From: Dastarcus helophoroides
Taxonomy: Eukaryota; Arthropoda; Insecta; Coleoptera; Bothrideridae
Direction: 5' to 3'
DNA: 64,000 bases
NCBI GenBank assembly: GCA_028583605.1
Contig: CM053325.1
Location: forward strand, 60,234,322-60,298,321
Shown: positions 36,121 to 48,575 of the stretch, in pieces
How positions within the stretch are numbered: the first letter of the stretch is position 1
Layout of the letters: each line of letters opens with the position of its first letter
Position numbers and translations under genes: made by a program
The notes under the pieces: generated by a model
Told to the model about the DNA's origin: nothing
The model's input: the letters and a program-made list of their open reading frames with translations, nothing else
Databases searched by the model: none

Positions 36121-38480
36121 GGATATACCAAAGTGACGAGATCTAATAAGATCTAAAAGGGTCTTTGGTTTCCAACAGCTGAATCTGATGAATGCTCAAA
36201 CCTATTTCTGCATTAGAATCTAGTCTTCTGGGGCTTTTCCAGAGAGCAACCGCTTTGCTAAGCGTTTGTGGCTTAACTGTTGGTAGTTCGGCTACCTATG
36301 ATCCACTACACACGCTTAGAGGGCTGCATACTGTGGTCTAAGTTGCATTCTACTTGCATTTCGACTTTGGTAAATTCGTCTTCAAGAAAGTTGGGCTTTT
36401 TCTAAAAATGTTGACGTTTCTCTCGAAATTGAGACAACTATTTGTTTCTAGAAATTTTTATTTTTATTCGAAATTCGACCTTTTTCGAAATTTCGATTTT
36501 GTTTTTCAAAATTTAATCATTTCTGGTTCCGTTAATTTGAACATAAATTTCCTTTCATCTTTAAGATCGACTTTATTCTCAGAATTCAACTTTCTCCTCA
36601 GAATTCGACTTTCTTCTCAGAATTCGACATTCTTTTTAGAATTCGACTTTCTTTTCAAAATTAAACCTTCTATGGGGCATTACATCTCTTTTTAAAGTTC
36701 GATCTTGGAAATTTTAAGTTTTTCTGCGAATTTGGCTCTTTCAAATTGGATTATCTATTAAAAAATCTTATTTTTTTCTCAAAGCGTTGACGTTTATTTT
36801 TCATTATTTCGACTTTTGGATATAACAATTGACAAGATCTAATAAGATCGAAACGTATCTTTGGTTTCCAAACGCTGAATCTGATGAATGCTTAAACCTA
36901 TCTCTCCATTAGAATCTAGTCTTCTGGGGCTTTCCCAGAGAGCGACCGCTTTGCTAAGCGTTTGTGGCTCAACTGTTGGTTGTTCGGCTACCTATAATCC
37001 ACTACACACGTCTAGCGGGCTGCATACTGTAGTCTAGGTTGCATTCTAATTGCATTTCAACTTAGGTAAATTTGTTTTCAAGAAAGTTGGGCTTTTTCTA
37101 GAAATGTTGACGTTTCTCTCGAAATTGAGACAACTATTTGTTTCTAGAAATTTTTATTTTGATTCGAAATTCGACCTTTTTCGAAATTTCGATTTTGTTT
37201 GTCAAAATTTAATCATTTCTGGTTCCGTTAATTTGAACATAAATTTCCTTTCATCTTTAAGATCGACTTTATTCTCAGAATTCAACTTTCTCCTCAGAAT
37301 TCGACTTTCTTCTCAGAAGTCGACATTCTTTTTAGAATTCGACTTTTTTTTCAAAATTAAACCTTCTATGGGGCATTACATCTCTTTTTAAAGTTCGATC
37401 TTGGAAATTTTAAGTTTTTCTGCAAATTTGGCTCTTTCAAATTGGATTATCTATTAAAAAATCTTATTTTTTTCTCAAAGCGTTGACATTTATTTTTCAT
37501 TATTTTGACTTTTGAATATACCAATTGACAAGATCTAATAAGATCGAAACGTGTCTTTGGTTTCCAAACGCTGAACCTGATGAATGCTTAAACCTATCTC
37601 CGCATTAGAATCTAGTCTTCTGGGGCTTTCCCAGAGAGCGACCGCTTTGCTAAGCGTTTGTGGCTCAACTGTTGGTAGTTCGGCTACCTATGATCCGCTA
37701 CATACGTCTAGCGGGCTGCATACGGTAGTCCAGGTTGCATTCTAATTACATTTCGATTTTGGTAAATTTGTCTTCAAAAAAGTTGGGCTTTTTCCAGAAT
37801 AGTTGACATTTCTCTCAAAATTGAGACAACTTTTTGTTTCTAGAAATTTTAATTTTTATTCGAAATTCGACCTTTTTCTAAATTTCGACTTTGTTTATCA
37901 AAATTTAATTAGTTCTGGTTCCGTAAATTTGGACATGAATTTCCTTTCATCTTTACGATCGTCTTTATTCTCAGAATCCAACTTTCTCCACAGAATTCGA
38001 CTTTCCTCTCAGAATTCGACTTTCTTTTCAAAATTAAACCTTCTATGGGGCATCTCTTTTTAAAGTTTGATCTTGGAAATTTTAAGTTTTTCTGCGAATT
38101 TGGCTCTTTCAAATTGGATTATCTATTAAAAAATCTCATTTTTTCTCAAAGCGTTGACGTTTATTTTTCATTATTTCGACTTTTGGATATACCAAATTGA
38201 CGAGATCTAACCAGATTGAAACGGGTCTTTGGTTTCCAAACGCTGAATTTGATGAATGCTCAAACCTATCTCTGTATTAGAATCTAGTCTTCTGGGGCTT
38301 TTCCAGAGGGCAACCGCTTTGCTAAGCGTTTGTGGCTCAACTGTGGGTAGTTCGGCTACCTATGATCCACTGTACACGCTTAGAGGGCTGTATACTCTGG
38401 TCTAGGTTGCGCTTTACGTGTATTTCGACTTTGGTAAATTTATCTATAAGGAAGTTGGGCTTTTTCTGGAAATGTTTACG
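36120..38480. repeat. ~690-bp tandem repeat, 3.3 copies
   Basis: The landmark CTAGTCTTCTGGGGCTTT recurs at about 36220, 36916, 37612 and 38284 (spacings 696, 696 and 672 bp). Each unit contains a conserved block with CCGCTTTGCTAAGCGTTTGTGG and GGTAGTTCGGCTACCTATG, and an AT-rich part. The similar plus frames at 36354-36695, 37050-37391 and 37803-38063 come from the AT-rich part. They are low-complexity and start or stop inconsistently, so I do not call them genes. Confidence 0.9.
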
Positions 38481-39604
38481 TTTCTATTAAACTTGAGACA
38501 TTTTTTTGTTCCTAGAAATTTTTATTTTGATTTTAAATTCGTCCCTTTTCGAAATTTTCACTTTCACGTAATTAGATAAAAAAAAAAGATAAAAAAAATC
38601 CCTTTCGATATTTTGATTGTTTTCTTAAAATTTACGCTTTTGTATTTCTGTAAATTTATAGTTATTTCTCGAAATTCGTCGTAACGAAAATTTCGACTTT
38701 TGTTCTGAACTTATCTTTTTTTTTATTCGATTTTATTCGTCGCCATTTTTTTTTTTTTGTTAAAAATTGATTTTTGCTGAAAAAGTTTTTATCTTGTGTT
38801 AAAACTCTCGTCTTAATTTAAGAAATTTTTTGAAATTCGACTGTTTGTTTTTAAATTGGTCTGTTTCTCCAATTTCCGAAATTTCAATTTATTCGCAAAA
38901 GTTGTCATTCAAATTTCTTCCTAAAGTCGTCTTCTTTCTAAAATTCGACCTTTTTTCCCAAAATTTAACTGTCTATTGTTAAAATCCATTTTTTTTTCAA
39001 AATTTTAACTGTTTATTTAAAATGATGTAATTTGTGTTTTTTTTTATTTTCCTCAAATTGTTGACTTTTTCTGGACTTTTATGTCCAAGTTAGGCATTTT
39101 ATGCTTCTCGAAATTTCGACTTTTTCTTCGAAACTTGTCTCTTTCTCAAAGTTCATAACTATTAAACTTTATTAACGATAAAAATCCAAAAAATTTAAAA
39201 ATTTCACAAGGTGTTGATAAATATTTGTTAACACCGGACCAGGTTTCGCATTACTGCATCACCAACAAATGCAGTAAGGCGAAACCTAGTCCTGTGTTAG
39301 CAAATATTTATTAAAACCTTGTGGAATTTTTAAATTTTGTTGCGTTTTTATCGTTAATAAATTTTAATCGTTATAAATATTAAAGAATTCGACGAAGTAA
39401 GGGTTGAAAATGTCAATTTCTTTCTCAAAGTTTCATTTTTTTTTTTCGAAATTAGGTCGAATTTTTATAAAATTGGGTAAATATTTATCTCGAAATTAGG
39501 ATTTTTTTCCCTGAAAATTTAACCTTTTTTGTCTTTCTCCAAATGAAGACTTTTTTTTAAAGATTCGTCCTTTTATTTAAATTTAGACACTTTTAATCAA
39601 TATT
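38480..39604. other. AT-rich DNA with one long palindrome, no gene
   Basis: T-rich degenerate repeat remnants, with the palindrome at 39172-39359 as the only clear feature. Confidence 0.5.
39172..39359. repeat. ~190-bp imperfect palindrome (foldback element)
   Basis: The left arm runs from ATTAACGATAAAAA through CACAAGGTGTTGATAAATAT to TTTCGCATTACTGCAT. The right arm is its complement, from ATGCAGTAAGGCGAAACC to TTTTTATCGTTAAT. The arms are separated by CACCAACAA at the tip. Arm identity is high with a few mismatches. No target duplication was clear, so the mechanism of origin is open. Confidence 0.85.
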
Positions 39605-39755
39605 CTCCTTTTTTTACTGCGTTTTATTTGTTGTTTTTTATGATTGTTTGCTGTTTTCAAATTTTTGATAAACTTGACATTTTTAAACAAGTAACATTTT
39701 TACTAGAAATTTCGATCAAAAATGTCACTTTTCGATTTTATTATGACATTGTTGA
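39605..39755 (+). repeat. left copy of a ~145-bp direct repeat flanking satellite array D
   Basis: Contains GCGTTTTATTTGTTGTTTT, AAACTTGACATTTTTAAAC and AAAAATGTCACTTTTCGATT. The same sequence in the same orientation is at 43093-43232, with few differences. Confidence 0.85.
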
Positions 39756-39756
39756 A

Positions 39757-42700
39757 TTTTGAGAAAAAAGTCGAGATTTCGAGAAAAAAGTCGAAATTTT
39801 GAGAAAAAAAGTCGAAATTTGCGAAAAAGTTGAAATTTCGAGAAAAAAGTCGAATTTTGAGAAAAACGTCGAAATTTCAAGAAAAAAGTCGAATTTTGAA
39901 AAAAACTTCGAAATTTCAAGAAAAAAGTCGAAATTTGAGAAAAAAGTCGACATTTTGAGAAAAAATCGAATTTTGAGAAAAAAGTCAAGATTTCGAAAAA
40001 AAAGTCGAAATATCGAGAAACAAGTCAAAATTACGAGAAAAAAAGTCGAAATTTGCAAAAAAGTCGAAATTTTGAGTTTAAAGTCGAAATTTCGAGAAAA
40101 ATGTCGAAATTTCGAGCTCAAAGTGGAATTTTGAGAAAAAAAGTCGAAATTTCTAAAAATAACCTTTTTTTTATCAATGTCTTTCTACGCCTTTGTAATA
40201 TTTCAAAAAAGTCGAAATTCCCAGAGAAAAGTCGAATATTCCAGAAAAAAGTCGAAATTTTGAGAAAAAAGTCGAAATTTCGAGAAAAAACTCGATATTT
40301 TGAGTTTAAAGTCGAAATTTCGAGAAAAATGTCGAAATTTCGATATTAAGGTAAAAATTTCGAGAAAAAAGTCCAAATTTGAGAAAAATGTCGAAATCTC
40401 GAGAAAAAAAGTCGAAATTTCGAAATATTTCAAGAAAAAAGTCGAAATTTCAAAATATTTCGATAAAAAAGTCGACATTTTGAGAAAAAAATCGAATTTT
40501 GAGAAAACAGTCGAGATTTCGAAGAAAAGTCGAAATTTCGAAAACAAAAAAGTCGAAATTGCGAAAAAAGTAGAAATTCCGAGAAAAAACCAGAAATTTT
40601 GAGTTTATAGGCGAAATTTCGAGAAAGATGTCGAACTTGCGATATTAACGTCAAAATTTCGAGAAAAATGTCGAAATTTCGAAATATTTCGAGAAATAAG
40701 TCGAAATTTGAGAAAAAAGCCGACATTTCCAGAAAAGAGTCAAAATTTCGGGGAAAAGTCTAAATTTTCGAAAAAATTGAAATTTCGCGAAAAAAGTTGA
40801 AATTTCGAAATATTTCGAGAAAAAAGTCGAAATTTCAGAAACAAGTTGACATTTCGAGAAAAAGGTCGAAATTTCGAGAAAAAAAGTCGAAATTTGCAAA
40901 AAAATCGAAATTTTGGGTTTAAAGTCGAAATTTCGAATAAAATGTGGAAATTTCGATATTAAGGTCAAAATTTCGAGAAAAAAGGTCGAAATTTCCAAAT
41001 ATTTCGGAAAAAAAGCCGAAATTTCGAAATATTTCGAGAAAAAAGGCAAAATTTCGATATTAAAATCAAAATTTCGAGAAAAAATTCCTAATTTGAGAAA
41101 AACGTCAAAATTTCGAGAAAAAAGTCGGTCGAAATTTGAGAAAAAAGTCGACATTTTGAGAAGAAATCGAATTTTGAGAAAAAAGTCCAGGTTTCGAAAA
41201 AAAGTCGAAATTTCGAGAAAAGAAAAGTCGAAATTTGCGAAAAAAGTTGAAATTTCGAGAAAAAACTCGAAATTTCGATATTAAGGTCAAAATTTCGAGA
41301 GAAAAGTCGAAATTTCGAAATATTTCGAGAAAAAAGTCGAAATTTGAGAAAAAAGTCGACATTTCCAGAAAAAGTCTAAATTTCGAGAAAAATGTCGAAA
41401 TTTCGAAATAATTTGAAAAAAAAGTCGAAATTTGAGAAACAAGTTGACATTTCAAAAAAAAGTCGAATTTTGAGAAGAAAGTCGACATTTCGAGAAAAAA
41501 AGTCGTAATTTGCGAAAAATTTCGAAATTTCAAAAAAAAAGTCGAAATTTCGAGAAAAAAAAGTCGAAATTTGCAACAAAAATCGAAATTTTAAGTTTAA
41601 AGTCGAAATTTCGAGAAAAATGTCGAAATTTTGATATTAAGGTTAAAAATTCGATAATAAAGTCGAATTTTGAGAAAAAAGTGTACATTTCCAGAAAAAA
41701 GTCAAATTTTCAGAAAAAAGTCGAAATTTCGAGAAAAAAGTCGAAATTTTTCAAAAAAAATTGAAATATTGCGAAAAAAGACGAAATTTCGAAATATTTC
41801 GAGAAAAAAGTCGAAATTTCGAGAAAAAAAGTCGAAATTTGCGAAAAAAGTCGAAATTTGAAAAAAAAGTCGAAATTTTGAGTTTAAACTCGAAATTTCG
41901 AGATAAAGTCGAAATTTAAGAAAAATGTCGAAATTTCGAGAAATAATCGAAATCGAAAATTTGAGAAAAATGTCGATATTTCGAGAAAAAAGTCGAAATT
42001 TCAAAATATTTCGAGAAAAAAGTCGAAATTTCGAAAGATTTCAAGAAAATAAGCGAAATTTCGATATTAAGGTTGAAATTTAGAGAAAAAAGTCGAAATT
42101 TGAGAAAAACGTCGAAATTTCGAGAAAAAAGTCGAAATTTCGAAAAATTTCCAGAAAAAAGTCGAAATTAAAAAAAAAGTCGACATTTTGAGAAAAAAAT
42201 TAAATTTTGAGAGGAAAGTCGAGATTTCGAAAAAAAAGTCAAAATTGAAAAAAAAAGGCAAAATTTGCGAAAAAAGGTGAATTTTCGAGAAAAAAGACGA
42301 AATTTTGAGTTTATGTCGAAATTGCGATATTAAGGTCAACATTTCTAAAAAAAAGTCGACATTTAAGAAAAGCGTCTAAATTTCGAGAAAAAAGTCGAAA
42401 TTTCGATATTTAGGTCAAAATTTTGAGAAAAAAGTCGAAATATTTCGAGAAAAAATTCGAAATTTGAGAAAAAGTCGACATTTCCAGAAAAAAGTCGAAT
42501 TTTGAGAAAAAAGTCGAAATTTCGAGAAAAAAGTCGAACTTTCGATTTGAAGGTCTAAGTTTTGAGAAAAAAGGCGAAATTTGAGAAAGAAAAAACGAAA
42601 TTTTGAGAAAAAGGTCAAAATGTCAAAATGTCAAAAAATAATCTTAATTTGAGAAAAAAAATCGAAATTTCGAGCAAAAAGTCGATATTTCGAGCTTAAA

Positions 42701-42960
42701 ATCGAAATTTGAGAAAAAAGTCGAAATTTCTAAAAGTAATATTTTTTTTAATAGATGTCATTTCTACGTCTTTGTAACATTTCGACTTTAATCGTTGAAT
42801 TTCGATTTAAAAATTGAAATTTTAACTTTTTTCTACAAATTTCACCTTTAAACTCCAAATTTCGACTTTTTTTTCGAAATCTTGACATTAAAGTCGAAAT
42901 TTTGACTTTAATCTCGGGATTTAGAGGAGAAAAAGTCAACATTCCGTGATAATTTTGTTC
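39757..42960. repeat. TCGAAATTTCGA satellite array D
   Basis: The longest array, about 3.2 kb, in the orientation of array B (GAGAAAAAAGTCGAAATTTCG). Spacers with CTTTCTACGCCTTTGTAA or variants appear at about 40180, 42760, 42980 and 43040. Many overlapping open frames on both strands (for example 40651-41154 minus, 167 codons) are artefacts of the stop-poor unit. The right edge shows a ~70-bp tandem duplication ending in AACATTCCGTGATAATTTTG (42905-43030). Confidence 0.9.
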
Positions 42961-43092
42961 TCAAATTGATGTCCTTTCTACGCTCGGGATTTAGAGGAGA
43001 AAAAGTCAACATTCCGTGATAATTTTGTTTTCAAATTGATGTTCTTTCTACGCTCTTGTAATTTTTACTTCAAAAAAAGTAAATTTTCTTTT

Positions 43093-43232
43093 TCTTTAAT
43101 GCGTTTTATTTGTTGTTTTCTATGATTGTTTCCTGTTTTCAAATTTTTGCTAAACTTGACATTTTTAAACAAATAACATTTTTACTAGAAATTTCGATCA
43201 AAAATGTCACTTTTCGATTTTAATATGACACT
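43093..43232 (+). repeat. right copy of the ~145-bp direct repeat flanking array D
   Basis: Direct-orientation match to 39605-39755. The pair brackets the whole satellite array. Confidence 0.85.
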
Positions 43233-44329
43233 GAAAAGTCAACAAAGATTAAATTTGATTACATTTCCAACAGGATATTTATGGAAAAATGCATCAAATT
43301 TTGGGATGTAAATACGTGAATGATAAAATTCTGATGCATTAATGTTCAGGAGAAAAAGAAGAAAAGAGAAAAAGATCTGAAAGTCATCGTTATACCAAAA
43401 TGAAAATTTGAAAACAAAATAAAAACTTTAAGAAAATAATTTAGTGTTAACCGCACATTTTTTAAAAAGAAATAACAATTTCTAGTAAAGAACTCAAAAT
43501 GTTTCAAACATTTTTTGGTTAAAATGTTATTCTTGGAATCAAAATGTGTGGAGAGTGGCAAAAACCGAAATTTAGCAATTTTGAAGCAAGTTGAATTTAA
43601 AAAAAGTAGGCAGGCTTGGAAGCTATCGACAGAAGTGAAAACTTCTGTCTGATTTTGCACTTTGAGGAAATACAAAATTTTCAATTTTTGATATGCTGTA
43701 TGCCCCTGAGCTATGAAAACATCCAAATCTGTACCCCAGAAGTCACAAACCCTATGTACCCTATGTCAAGTCACAAAACTCATTCTTATGATAAACGAAT
43801 TAAAAGTTACTTAACGTAGTTTAGTTCTAGGGTAAAGCTGGATTTAGCATTTTTCAAAAAGACCTAAATTTGCTGTTTATTTAGAAATGCTTATGCTGAA
43901 GTCTTCAGCATAAATCATCTTTAATTTGTTATCTTCAGCTTGAAGATAACAAATTAAAGATGGAGTTTTTCTGAAAGACTTAATATCTTTAATTCATTTT
44001 GGGAAAACTTTGACTTTACATAGTTTGCCTCTAAGCGTTGAGTGATATTTATCACTCAACGGTCTAAGGTACCATTTGGGATTACCCAACGTACTCATTG
44101 CCCCCAAGGGCAAAAATAATGAGCGATTTAATTTTTTTGCGAAGGTGACGCTTTCGGAATTGCAACACGATCACCATCCAAAGAAGCACTAATTACAAAT
44201 TAATTTATACTCGTACGTGCTCTAGAGTTATATTGCCTTTTTACCTAAAGTTTGCAATCTTAACCTACTTTGGGTGACTATATTTGCCTAAACGTTAGTC
44301 ACTTTCAGATACGTTTCATTCCGTTTTAA
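43233..44329. other. unique-looking DNA, no gene assigned
   Basis: Contains a short inverted repeat around 43900-43960 (TTTGTTATCTTCAGCTTGAAG and its complement). Frames at 43346-43726 (minus) and 43616-43819 (plus) match no family I know. Confidence 0.4.
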
Positions 44330-44665
44330 TTGTTTCGTTGCAAGGTTAAGACAATATATCAGATCGCGACATCCGCAATGTTTTTATCTGATTTTAATAC
44401 CGAGGAAATGTACTTAAAGCATGTAGTTTGTCACGGGAGGAAAAAGTTCTCATTATTTATTGCAGCGCGCGATGAAAAGATGAAGGATTTCGTGAAGCAT
44501 TGCGATACTGCTGCAATAAAAAAATGAACGTTTTGGCCGCGTTTTAAATAATTTAAGACGAACAAGATGCAGGATTTTCCGCGTTAGTAAACACACAGCG
44601 GTTAAGGAATTCGATGAGATGCGCGATGAGAAGGACGAAATTTTTAAAGAAAAGTTAATTTTTTA
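44330..44665 (+). pseudogene. coding-like segment of unknown family, broken
   Basis: A 65-codon frame (44330-44527, no ATG at its start) has a protein-like composition unlike its AT-repeat neighbours. It includes a stretch reading YLKHVVCHGRKKF and another reading DEKMKDFVKHCDTAA. After TGA at 44525, a second frame (about 44560-44665) reads RVSKHTAVKEFDEMRDEKDE before stopping. The two could be one ancestral protein split by stops and a frameshift. I could not place it in any family. It could be a gene remnant or part of a transposon. Confidence 0.35.
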
Positions 44666-44719
44666 GCAAATCTAGCAAGTCAGTGTTCGAAAAAGAAAAA
44701 ACAAAGAATTACATTTATT

Positions 44720-44883
44720 TTTGGAACGGACTGGTCTTTGGTTATCTTCAAGAGTTGAAATAGAAATATTTCTGAATCCCTCTGAAGATGATATCTTGAC
44801 TATCGAAACGCGTTAGAGCAACTTTTGTTGTGTTTTTTAATCTTTCTTGGTTTCAGGAGACAAGAATTGTATTTCAATTTTTG
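44720..44883. mobile_element. short hairpin element with a 13-bp target duplication
   Basis: The body runs from TTTGGAACGGACTGG to TTTCAATTTTTG and contains the right-hand arm CGAAACGCGTTAGAGCAACT plus GATGATATCTTGACTATCG. It is flanked by AATTACATTTATT on both sides (44707-44719 and 44884-44896). It is a shortened relative of the foldback element at 62443-62686. Confidence 0.75.
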
Positions 44884-44993
44884 AATTACATTTATTAAAA
44901 AAATTTCGAAATATCGACTTTTTCTAGAAATGTTGATGTTTCACATGTTTGTTTTTTTTTTTGCTGAATGTTTGAGGTTTTATAAAGAGCGAG

Positions 44994-47900
44994 CAGGGGC
45001 GGCGTTTGGGGGTGGCAAGCAGGGCAACCGCCCGGAGCCTCGCTCTTGTAAGGGGCCTCGCGCACTCGCGCAATAGCACGAATTCTAATGTTCATTTGCA
45101 TTTCGAGCCTTAACCGCGCATTATAAAACTGGACTCGCTGCTCCCTTGCGTGGTAGTTATCGCGCTGATATCTGTCTCATTCGCTCCAGTGAATGTTCTT
45201 TTCCTTCTCTTTCACATTGACGAAATTTCGTACCAGTGCCACAAGTGCTGCCAACTGCAAGGGCTAAACAAAATCTGATAGTACTCCATTTTCTTCGTGT
45301 TTACGATTCGGGGAATTCCCATGTTTCATTTCAGCTGTCAACTGTCGTCGGATTATGCTTTTATATTAGAGCAGTCGTCATCATTTCTAAATCCCTGATC
45401 CTTTTAAAGACATTAATGCACCTTATTTATCATGATTAATAGTTTGTTATCTTTGTGTTTAAAAATTGAAGGACAAAACTTGTCTCCTGAAGCCAAGAAG
45501 GATTTTTTTGAAGATACCCAAGGATCGGTTCGTTCCACCAAAAAAAATCTTTGTATTTATTAATTTTTCTTAGTTTCCAATAAACAATTTTAAAAATCCA
45601 AATATATTTATTTATGACTTTGCATTTTTAGTCAAGCATCATCATTGAAATTCATAAGCGTAGGCAGGATTTAGTTCAGGGAGGGGCAAGAATCATTTTC
45701 AAAAAATGATAAAGAAAGAAAACCGGAAAACGTTCCGAGTATATGTATATTTTCATTTAACTACACGAACTGAGTAATCGAATTTTCAGATTAACTTAGA
45801 AATTTGGAAATAGAGTCGAACTTTGCGAAAACAGTCGGAAAATTGAATCCAAAATAAAAATCGATCCTTTCGGAAAACTTTAAAAAATTATCCAAATTTC
45901 GAAGATTTCAAAATATAACGATTTTTAAAAATACCCCCGAAATGTTGAGAAAAAGGTTGAAATCTCTTAAAGAAAAGTGAACATTTTCAAAAGAAATTTT
46001 AATTTTGAAAGAGACGAGGAAAAACGAATTTTGGGAAAAAGTTGGAATGTTTAGAAATTCGTGTTTAAAATAAAATTCTAACCTTTCGAAAAATCTCAAA
46101 AATTGTTGAAAATTCGAAAAAATTATATTTTTAAAGGTGGAATTTTGTAAAAACAAGATGTAATTTTCAAAAATAAGTTGGAACTTTAAGAAAAATTTTT
46201 CACTGTAAACGGAAATTTTCAGAAACATAAAACATCCCTATTTCTAGTACGAGTCAAAATTTCCACAATAAGACAACTTTTGAGAAACATGAAATTTTCG
46301 GAAACTTAAATTTGAAAACAAATCAGAAAAAAACGAATATTAAAAAAATGAAAGTTCAATTTTGAGAGAAAAATGTAGAATAAAGTCGTAATTTTCAAAG
46401 CGACCAATTTTTTTCAAAAAACGCTATTTTGGGAAAGGATTTTTTAGAAAACCGAAATCGAATAAAAACCCAACCTTTCAGAAGAACTCGAAATTTCTAA
46501 ATATACCAAAATATTTCCAAAGACCAATTGTTGTGAAAATATTTGCAATTTCCAAAAAAGCTTTTCTCGAAATGTTTACTTTTTTATTCTAATTTTGACA
46601 TAATATTTAAATTTCAATAAAGAAATTAAATGAACAAGAAATCTTTCTCTCGAAATTACCCAAAAATATTTTTCGCAACATTTTTAATTTTTGATAATAT
46701 GCCGACCTAATTTAGAGAAAACAGACGTATTTCGAGTTAACTGAAATTTAAAGGAAAAGCCAATTTCGAGGAAAAAGTCCAGAAAGTTCCAGAAACTAAA
46801 ACATGGCATTTTGAAATTAAAGTCAATATTTCGAAAATAAGGCGAAATATGAAGATGAAATTTGTAGTCAAATTTAAAAAAGTCAAAATTTTAAGAAAAG
46901 ACAAATATTCAGAAAAGTGATCTAATTTTGATAGAAAAAATGATTTGCGAAAGAAGAGCCCAAAAAGTGGAATTTTGAGAATAAAATCGAAATTTCTGAA
47001 AAGACGAAATTAAACTAATTTTAAGGGAAATTCAAAATTTTTATCAAAGTTGAATATCGAATTTTGATGTAAAAATATCGGGAAAAAGGCAAATTTTAAG
47101 AAACCTGTTAAAAGTTCTGAAAAATCAAATTACAAATGATCAAAATCTTCAGAAAAACCCGATGTTAATAAAAATAAAAGAATTAAAAAATAAACGAAAT
47201 CTCTGAAAAGCAGTCGACATTTCTAGAAAAACTACCAAATTAAGCATCAAAGATAGAAATTTTCCAGAAAAAATTCAAACCTAAAGAAAAAGTGCAACTT
47301 TGAGAATAGCTGCCCGCTTGTGGAAAAAACGAGTCTTGAAAAAAAAGTCAACATTTTAAGAAAGATAAGAATTTCCAGGAAAAATATTCAGTTTTCCGTG
47401 AACATACAGGATGGGATCTTAGGATAATTTTAAATTTGCGAAAAGAGGGAAATTTTGAGAAAAATATCAGTTTCGATTTTTCAAAATTTGTTTTTTTTTG
47501 GTAACTTCGATTTTTTTCCCTTGAAAAACAAAAATAAGATCAAAATTTTGAGAAAAAAGTCAAAATTTAGTAAACACTCCAAATTCTTCAGAGAGTCAAA
47601 TTTTGTCGAAATTTTGGAAAAAGGACGAATTTTGAGAAAAATGTAATTTCTAGATTTTTTTCTTGAGCGCTTGAATCAGAGGCAGATATGCGCCCTGTTC
47701 GGCCCTACCCTGAGTCAGAAAATGTCCAATATTGAAATAATCGTCGAAATTTTGAGAAACAAGTTGTATTTCCCCATTCCAGGGGAAATTTTCTCGGAAT
47801 TTTTGTCTTCTTACAAAATTTCTAAAAAAGTCATTATAAAAATTTCCAGATAAATATTGTTATCAAAAAATCGATCAAGTTTTAAGCAAAAGTGTAAATC

Positions 47901-48352
47901 TTGATAAAAAAAGTCGAAATTTTCAGAAAACCAAAGTTTAAAGAAAAGTCGAATTTTCCAGAAAAAACTAAATTTGAGAAATGATAGAATTTCGAAAAAT
48001 AAAACGATGAATTAAGTTGGATTCTGATAAAATAAATCGAATTTTAGGAATACATTTGAAATGTCCAAAGAAATTTATGAAAAAAGACGAATTTCGTGAA
48101 ATAACTCGAAATTTCGAGAAAATATCAGTAGCTTAAAGAAGTACGACTTTTGTCGAATGGAAATTTTTTAGAGAAAGTCTCCTCAGTTCAATATAAATTT
48201 TCGTTAACCACACGTGCTGGGGGGGGGGGGGGGAGCAAGCGCCCTACCCTGCCCTATTCTGACTACGTCTAAGTTAAAACTAATTCCACAAAAACGAGGG
48301 CCTCTTAAAGATCTATCCGCCCGGAGCCTCGCAATGGCTAAGGCCGCCCCTG
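44994..48352. mobile_element. non-autonomous hAT-like element (CAGGGGCGGC family)
   Basis: It starts CAGGGGCGGCGTTTG and ends AAGGCCGCCCCTG, flanked by AGAGCGAG (44986-44993) and AGAGCGAA (48353-48360), a 7-of-8 duplication. The block CGCCCGGAGCCTCGC occurs near both ends. No transposase was found; most of the interior is a second inserted element (about 45655-48270). The frames at 44895-45101 and 45236-45439 have no recognisable product. Confidence 0.85.
45655..48270. mobile_element. probable nested element with diverged inverted ends and a poly-G tract
   Basis: The left end contains GCGTAGGCAGGATTTAG followed by CAGGGAGGGGC. The right end contains a 15-base G run, then CCCTACCCTGCCCTATTCTGACTACGTC. 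Read inward, the ends match loosely, and their layout resembles the element at 699-4994 (CGTAGCCAGGAT then a G run). I could not find a convincing target duplication. The interior is degenerate GAAATTTC-type repeat. Confidence 0.5.
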
Positions 48353-48575
48353 AGAGCGAATTAAGATTTTAATTTGAAAATTCCAGCGATTTTGTGCACA
48401 CGGTTTTTATGATATACTTTTTAGAAGATTTAAAATTACACAAAGGATCAAAGGTGGGATATTTTAGAAACTTCTGGATTCTGGATTCGTTGTGGGTTGC
48501 CTAAAAATTTAGGCCAGCACTTAGGCCACCCTTTCCGGGCCCATTGTGCTATCCCCGTGATTGAGGTGTCCTTGG

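Noticed and set aside
36354..38063. Three similar ~90-113-codon plus frames in the 690-bp repeat
   Set aside because: They follow the repeat period, come from the T-rich part, and differ in length and start; no protein family is recognisable.
39725..42618. Many long overlapping open frames on both strands (up to 167 codons)
   Set aside because: They are translations of a stop-poor satellite unit, low in complexity (F, S, K, R, I) and present in several frames at once.
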